DNA of 11,822 nt, taken from the NCBI GenBank assembly GCA_964537965.1, contig CAZIDB010000146.1, positions 1 through 11,822 of the forward strand, written 5' to 3'. Below are positions 6,941 through 11,822 of this stretch, piece by piece. Under the pieces are notes generated by a model. The model was given only the letters and a program-made list of their open reading frames with translations. It had not been told where the DNA came from and did not search any database. The translations under genes were made by a program, and so were the position numbers. The first letter of the stretch is position 1. Every line of letters starts with the position of its first letter. Origin of the DNA: SURF-24 sp964537965 (GTDB lineage: Bacteria > Bacteroidota > Ignavibacteria > Ignavibacteriales > SURF-24).

Positions 6941-9900
6941 TTAAAATCCTTTTCTTGTAAGGATTATTGTTAATCCATTTTCATGCAGGAATTTAATATC
7001 AGCCTGAATTCGTTCTGCACGCATTTTCATATTTCTCAAACCGTTTCCGTAATTTATTTTGTCTGGTAAGCCTTTACCGTTATCAATAATCTTCAATTCA
7101 AATTCACCATTAACATTTCTAATTTGAACATTGATATGGTCAGTCTCTGAATATTTTGCGGCATTATTAATCGCTTCCTTGAAAATAAGAAAAACATTCT
7201 GCCTTATATCAATTGAAATTTTCTTCTTCTGTTCAAACTCATCAACCTTAAAATCAATTTCAATATTTTTATCTTCCAGAAGGTTAAAGGCGAAGTTACG
7301 CATTCTGTCAAGTAAATCTCTTGTTGTATCCATCCTTGAATCAATCGACCAGATAATATCATTCATCATACTTACAACTTCCCTTGCCGAAGTTTCAATT
7401 TTTTCAAGCTTTGGTTTTATTGCTTCAACAGATTTTCCATAAACAGCCAAGCCTGCATTTGTAGTAATCTTGGTTAATGATGAACCAACCTCATCGTGCA
7501 GATCGCTTGCAATTCTGGTTCTCAACCGTTCAACTTCAAGCAGTCTTCTTACACGAATATTGTAAAGGAAAGCAAGAATACCGATTATTGCCGCTGCAAT
7601 AAGTATTCTGAACCACCATGTCATCCAGTATGGAGGCAGCACAATAATCTTTAATGTTGCACCTTTTCTGTTCCAAACGCCATCATTGTTTGATGCAATT
7701 ACATTGAAGTAATATGTACCGGGATTCAGATTAGTATAACTAGCAAACCTTTGATGATTTGATGAAATCCAGTAATTATCAAAACCGTTCATTTTATATT
7801 TATATTGATTCATTTCAGGGTCCGAATAATCTAACGCTGCAAATTCAAATGATAGAAAATTTTCATAATAAGAAACTATTAATTCATTCTCTCCGGAAAA
7901 CCTATCGTGTTCAACTTCATCATTCCATATCTTAACTTTGGTAATAACCACAGGTGGGATATAATTATTATTAAAAATCTTTTCCGGCAGAAATGAATTA
8001 AAACCATTTATCCCGCCAAAAAACATTTCACCTTTTGAATTCTTAAAAATTGCGCCCTGGTTAAATTCATTACTTTGTAATCCGTTGTTTGAAGTATAAT
8101 TAGTGAATGTATTATTCTTAATGCTGTATTTCGAAATTCCGTTATTTGTACAAATCCAGAGATTATTTTTTTCATCCGGAAGTATTCCGTAAATGATATA
8201 ACTTGGTAAACCATCAGCCAATCCAAACCTCTTAAACACTTTAGACTTTTTATCAAATCTATTAAGACCTACATCAGTTCCAATCCATAAGTATCCTTCC
8301 TTATCTTCACAGACAGACATTACAGTATTGTTGCTTATCGTTTTTGGATTATTAGGATCATTCAGAAATCTTTCAAACTTTCCTGTATTTCTGTCGAACC
8401 TGTTTAACCCGCCTCCGTAAGTGCCAAGCCAGAGATTTCCATCTTTGTCCTCGTATATTGCAAGAACATTATTATTGCTTATGCTTTGAGGATCGGCAGG
8501 ATTGTTAAGATATCTTTTAAATATTTTCCTTTTTTTATCAAATAAGTTAAATCCGTCTGTGGTACCAATCCATAAATTCCCGGGCCTATCCTTGTATATT
8601 ACACCCACGCGGTTACTTGATATACTCAAATTATTCTTGCTGTCGGGTTTGTAATGAGTAAACTTGCCAGTCTTTTTATCATAAAGATCTAAGCCATTTC
8701 CGTATGTACCAATCCAGATATTGTTTTCATTATCTGCATATAGAGCAGTTACGTAGTTATAATTAAGCGAGTTAGAATTATGCGGATCATTTTTAAAATG
8801 CATGAACTTATTATTTTTTCTATCATAAACGTTAATACCTTCATTCTCCATTCCAATCCATAGTAAACCTTCATTATCTTCACAGAACGACCATATAGAA
8901 TTTTCACTCAGACTATTTTGAACTCCGGGAATATTCTGAACGATTTGAAACCTGTTTGCCGAAGGCGTTAATTTGTTCACCCCACCTTCAATTGTCCCAA
9001 CCCAGATTACTTCTGAATTATCCTGTAGCAGGCATAGAACATGACTATCACTTAAAGAATTCGGATTACCGGCTTCATTTTTATACGAAATGAATCTTTC
9101 TGTTTTGCGGTCAAATAAATTCAGACCGTTGGATGTACCTACCCAAAATCGTTTTTTATTATCTTCAAATATGCCCGTTACCGAATTTCCTGAAATGCAG
9201 TTAGGATCGGACTTATTAAAATGATAGGATTTAAATGTTCTTTTAGTAATATCAAATTTCTTCAAGCCGCCGTTTCCGGTAGCAATCCAAAGGATGTTGT
9301 CCGGTTCAAGTAACAGATAATTTATTTCATCATCACTTAATCCTGTATCAGAATTTTTACTACTGAAGAATTTTTCAAATTTACCTGTCTTCCTGTCAAA
9401 CTTATTTAAACCTTTTTCAGTACCAACCCAAAGATTCCTGTTTTTATCTTCCACGATTGATGAAACAATGTCGCTGCTAATTGAAAAGGGATTTGTTTTA
9501 TTCGGGCAATAGGAAATTAATTTTTTCTTTTTATAATCCAGGTTTAATAATCCGTTTCCTTCTGTACCAAGCCAAAGTTCTCCGGATGAATCGAAGTAAA
9601 TTGAAGTAACTATGTTATGCTGAAATAAACTTATTGAATCGCTTGACAGGTTAAAATGTGTGAACTTCCCGGTTGTCGGATCCAAAACATTTATTCCGCC
9701 ACCGTGAGTACCAATCCAGATTTTCCCATCATGTTCCGCTAACTCAAGTACATTATTGTTTGAAAGCGATTTCGGGTTATCAGTCTCATTTCTGAATACA
9801 GTAAAAGTATAGCCGTCATATCTGTTAAGTCCATCCTGCGTACCGAACCAAAGGAATCCTTTTTTATCCTGCAGAATGCAATTAACCTGTGATTGCGAAA

Positions 9901-9991
9901 GCCCCTCATTCATTCCGAGATTTTCAAACCGTAGTTGCTGCGCCTGGGTTGCCGAAATAAATACCAATATGCATAAAATTATTTTTTTCAT
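6941..9991 (-). CDS. Two-component sensor histidine kinase with double seven-bladed propeller (HisKA_3 type)
   Basis: Membrane sensor of 1016 residues. Signal peptide at 1-18 (ends SATQAQQ). The periplasmic part (~20-670) carries 14 copies of a ~48-residue propeller repeat with core (L/I)W(I/V/L)GT-x-x-G(L/I)N-x-(F/Y)D, near 47, 91, 139, 187, 234, 282, 329, 377, 425, 473, 520, 568, 611 and 656. That suits two seven-bladed propellers. A Y_Y_Y-type Ig-like domain (~675-785) follows, then one membrane helix (~791-812). The kinase has the HisKA_3 H-box LHDEVGSSL with H832, N-box FKEAINNAAKYS (N943), and ATP-binding DNGKG (970-974) and GNGLRNM (982-988). The protein ends there, with no receiver or AraC domain, so it resembles the sensor half of Bacteroidota hybrid polysaccharide-sensing systems with a separate regulator. 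ATG 9991 has no Shine-Dalgarno site but gives a normal signal peptide. It is divergent from a glycoside hydrolase; the ligand is probably a saccharide, by inference. Confidence 0.93.
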   Translation of the reverse strand: MKKIILCILVFISATQAQQLRFENLGMNEGLSQSQVNCILQDKKGFLWFGTQDGLNRYDGYTFTVFRNETDNPKSLSNNNVLELAEHDGKIWIGTHGGGINVLDPTTGKFTHFNLSSDSISLFQHNIVTSIYFDSSGELWLGTEGNGLLNLDYKKKKLISYCPNKTNPFSISSDIVSSIVEDKNRNLWVGTEKGLNKFDRKTGKFEKFFSSKNSDTGLSDDEINYLLLEPDNILWIATGNGGLKKFDITKRTFKSYHFNKSDPNCISGNSVTGIFEDNKKRFWVGTSNGLNLFDRKTERFISYKNEAGNPNSLSDSHVLCLLQDNSEVIWVGTIEGGVNKLTPSANRFQIVQNIPGVQNSLSENSIWSFCEDNEGLLWIGMENEGINVYDRKNNKFMHFKNDPHNSNSLNYNYVTALYADNENNIWIGTYGNGLDLYDKKTGKFTHYKPDSKNNLSISSNRVGVIYKDRPGNLWIGTTDGFNLFDKKRKIFKRYLNNPADPQSISNNNVLAIYEDKDGNLWLGTYGGGLNRFDRNTGKFERFLNDPNNPKTISNNTVMSVCEDKEGYLWIGTDVGLNRFDKKSKVFKRFGLADGLPSYIIYGILPDEKNNLWICTNNGISKYSIKNNTFTNYTSNNGLQSNEFNQGAIFKNSKGEMFFGGINGFNSFLPEKIFNNNYIPPVVITKVKIWNDEVEHDRFSGENELIVSYYENFLSFEFAALDYSDPEMNQYKYKMNGFDNYWISSNHQRFASYTNLNPGTYYFNVIASNNDGVWNRKGATLKIIVLPPYWMTWWFRILIAAAIIGILAFLYNIRVRRLLEVERLRTRIASDLHDEVGSSLTKITTNAGLAVYGKSVEAIKPKLEKIETSAREVVSMMNDIIWSIDSRMDTTRDLLDRMRNFAFNLLEDKNIEIDFKVDEFEQKKKISIDIRQNVFLIFKEAINNAAKYSETDHINVQIRNVNGEFELKIIDNGKGLPDKINYGNGLRNMKMRAERIQADIKFLHENGLTIILTRKGF

Positions 9992-10118
9992 TCAATCAAG
10001 TTTTTGAGACAGGTGGCAATATAAAAAGAATAATCATTTATGCAAAGATTATTATCTTTCATTGTACAATTTTTACTTTTATAATTTTTAACCTAAGGTA
10101 AAGCTATTGGGATGCCAT
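9992..10118. promoter_or_regulatory. Divergent promoter/operator region between sensor kinase and glycoside hydrolase
   Basis: This 127-bp spacer serves two divergent genes. At its centre is the perfect palindrome ATTGTACAAT (10061-10070), which offers a TTG on each strand. Minus strand: TTG, 16 bases, then AATCTTTG (10050-10043), one mismatch from the Bacteroidota TAnnTTTG element. Plus strand: TTG, 17 bases, then TAATTTTT (10082-10089), a weaker match. A perfect 7-bp inverted repeat, AATAATC (10029-10035) with GATTATT (10047-10053), overlaps the minus-strand element and could be an operator. The promoter assignments come from consensus matching only. Confidence 0.4.
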
Positions 10119-11822
10119 ATGAAAAAAACAATCCTTGGAATTATAATCTTAGTTTCTTTAATAGGATGTTCCTCTGTTGAGCAAAAAGATTTTTTTGAAG
10201 ATTTAGCTATTAGCATCAAGGATACGACAAGAGTATATGTTTTTACTAATAAACATTTTGGTTTTTATTATGGTGAAACCAACCAGCAGTTTACTGATGA
10301 CTGGCAGGGTTGGACATTGAAAGAAAAAAGAATCTTTAATGATTATAAAATCTTTGTTGATGATAACCTTTTGAACAGGCAAACAGCTTTAACCTCAGTA
10401 TATCCTTATAAAGTGAAGAGACAATTTGAATTTATTACTGAAGAATTTTTCTTTGCTGATAGTCTTGACCTTATAATACTACAACTGAATAACCTGAATA
10501 CCGATAAAACCACGATTGAGTTACAGGGTTTAAATGCGGATAAAAATTTTTCACAATCCGAAAATGCTTTTTCCACCGGATTAACAGGTAGTTTACCGGG
10601 TTATAAGTTCTCTATATTTTCCGATTCAAAAATATCCAAGGCAGATAATGAGTTCGGTAAATTCGAATTTAACACACGCGGCAAGGATTCAATTAAGATT
10701 TTCTTTTACATTACAAAAGTAAAACCGGACGTTAAAAGAATAATAGCAGAAAGTAACAATATCATAAATTCAAAAAGAAACCGGTTAGATAAACTGATTA
10801 AAGACAGTTATATCAAAACAAATAACGATGAGCTGAATAAAGCAATTGCCTGGGCTAAAATTTCTCTTGATGCTTTAATTACTACACAAAATTATAAAGG
10901 GATATGGGCCGGTCTTCCCTGGTTCAATAATAACTGGGGCAGAGATACTTTTATTGCCCTGCCCGGGGCAACTCTTGTAAGCGGTAATTTTAAGGATGCA
11001 AAGGAAATTCTTCTTGCATTTGCTGAACACCAGGATAAAAATCCTTCAAGCAAATACTACGGAAGAATTCCAAATTTAATTACTCTGAATAATAAAATTT
11101 ATAATACAGTTGACGGCACACCATGGTTTGTAATCCAATGTTATAATTATTTTTATTACACAAACGATATAGATTTTCTTAAACAAATTTACCCTGCTTT
11201 GAAACTTGCATTTCAGGCTACTCTGAAAAATCATGTAGATGAAAACGGATTTTTAACTCATGGCGACCAGGAAACGTGGATGGATGCGCAGGGACCAGAC
11301 GGATGCTATTCACCCAGGGGAAACCGTGCAGTTGAAATACAGGCTTTGTGGTATAAACAGGCATTGTACACTTATGAGATTGGTCAGATTCTGAATGATA
11401 CCTCGTTTAGTAAAAGTTGCCTTTTAGCTGCAAAAAATACTTCACTTAATTTTGAAAAGTTTTTTGTAGATACAACAAAGAATATTATTTATGATAGGCT
11501 GGATTCTTATGGGAACAAAGACGAATCAATAAGACCAAACCAGTTCTTTGCACTAAATGAACCTGACCTGTTTACATACTCAGTTACACGATTAAAGATT
11601 CTTGGAAATACTTTACCAAAGTTGGTTTATCCTTATGGTGTTCTTTCACTTGCACAGGAAGATATTAATTTTCACTTCTACCATAATTATCCTCCGTATT
11701 ATCCTAAAGATGCTGCTTATCATAACGGAATAATCTGGCAATGGAACACCGGACCTGTTGTTCAAACTTTATGCGGATTCGGCTTACAAGATTCAGCATG
11801 GAATTTAACAAACGAGTTAACC
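10119..11822 (+). CDS. Glycogen-debranching-like glycoside hydrolase (amylo-alpha-1,6-glucosidase family), putative lipoprotein, 3' truncated by window
   Basis: Reads without a stop from ATG 10119 to the window edge: 568 codons, C-terminus missing. It begins with a lipoprotein signal (basic MKKT, hydrophobic run, lipobox LIGC with C17), so it is probably membrane-anchored outside the cytoplasm, whereas classical debranching enzymes are cytoplasmic. Residues ~35-215 are a poorly conserved beta-rich N-terminal region. From ~235 it follows the (alpha/alpha)6 debranching-enzyme C-terminal domain: GLPWFNNNWGRDTFIALPG (265-283), RIPN (316-319), YNTVDGTPWF (328-337), GDQETWMDA (382-390, with the family's TWMDA acidic motif), RGNRAVEIQALWY (400-412), RPNQ (472-475) and YHNGIIWQWNTGP (534-546). 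Expected role: hydrolysis of alpha-1,6 branches or related alpha-glucan linkages; exact specificity is unproved. It is divergent from the propeller sensor kinase, suggesting control by that system. The in-frame start has a weak GGGA upstream; the nearby ATG at 10112 is in another frame that stops early. Confidence 0.88.
   Translation, partial: MKKTILGIIILVSLIGCSSVEQKDFFEDLAISIKDTTRVYVFTNKHFGFYYGETNQQFTDDWQGWTLKEKRIFNDYKIFVDDNLLNRQTALTSVYPYKVKRQFEFITEEFFFADSLDLIILQLNNLNTDKTTIELQGLNADKNFSQSENAFSTGLTGSLPGYKFSIFSDSKISKADNEFGKFEFNTRGKDSIKIFFYITKVKPDVKRIIAESNNIINSKRNRLDKLIKDSYIKTNNDELNKAIAWAKISLDALITTQNYKGIWAGLPWFNNNWGRDTFIALPGATLVSGNFKDAKEILLAFAEHQDKNPSSKYYGRIPNLITLNNKIYNTVDGTPWFVIQCYNYFYYTNDIDFLKQIYPALKLAFQATLKNHVDENGFLTHGDQETWMDAQGPDGCYSPRGNRAVEIQALWYKQALYTYEIGQILNDTSFSKSCLLAAKNTSLNFEKFFVDTTKNIIYDRLDSYGNKDESIRPNQFFALNEPDLFTYSVTRLKILGNTLPKLVYPYGVLSLAQEDINFHFYHNYPPYYPKDAAYHNGIIWQWNTGPVVQTLCGFGLQDSAWNLTNELT

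Noticed and set aside
7131..7442. Plus-strand open frame opposite the kinase domain
   Set aside because: It is antisense to well-conserved HisKA_3/HATPase codons and has no recognisable protein features.
8008..8256. Second minus-strand frame inside the sensor gene
   Set aside because: It is out of frame within the conserved propeller coding region, so it is a by-product of that sequence.
6941..9991. DNA repeat array or CRISPR-like periodicity in the sensor gene
   Set aside because: The roughly 144-bp periodicity is the coding trace of 14 propeller blades; there are no identical repeats with unique spacers.

Overview
The window is AT-rich bacterial DNA that most resembles a Bacteroidota/Ignavibacteria-type genome. 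The reasons are a two-component sensor with a long extracellular propeller, a gamma-alpha fused 2-oxoacid:ferredoxin oxidoreductase, a cytochrome-biogenesis-like DsbD, several genes without a clear Shine-Dalgarno site, and TAnnTTTG-like promoter elements. The lineage is inferred from gene content and style, not from a marker gene.

Positions 1-5544, all on the minus strand, hold a metabolic and redox cluster read in the order nadE (glutamine-dependent NAD+ synthetase), dsbD (membrane thiol:disulfide reductase with a C-terminal thioredoxin domain), korA (2-oxoacid:ferredoxin oxidoreductase, fused gamma-alpha chain), then the first codons of korB running off the left edge. The genes are tightly packed: nadE and dsbD touch or nearly touch, and korA and korB overlap by 8 bp. 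The visible korB start carries an in-frame TAG inside an otherwise conserved N-terminus. A two-copy 21-bp tandem repeat sits at the nadE/dsbD junction and makes the dsbD start ambiguous.

Positions 5545-6235 are about 690 bp without a convincing gene. They hold several inverted repeats and one doubtful 160-codon reading frame of non-protein-like composition.

Positions 6236-9991 (minus strand) encode a two-component system: a 1016-residue membrane sensor kinase with 14 propeller blades (two seven-bladed propellers), a Y_Y_Y-type domain, one transmembrane helix and a HisKA_3/HATPase kinase, followed 48 bp later by a NarL-type response regulator. A 30-bp direct repeat (26/30 identical) brackets the response regulator gene.

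Positions 10119-11822 (plus strand, cut by the right edge) encode a glycogen-debranching-enzyme-like (amylo-alpha-1,6-glucosidase family) glycoside hydrolase with a lipoprotein signal. It is divergent from the sensor gene across a 127-bp region containing a 10-bp palindrome and an inverted repeat. The simplest reading is that the sensor/regulator pair detects a carbohydrate outside the cytoplasm and controls the divergent glucan-degrading lipoprotein. That functional link is inferred from context.
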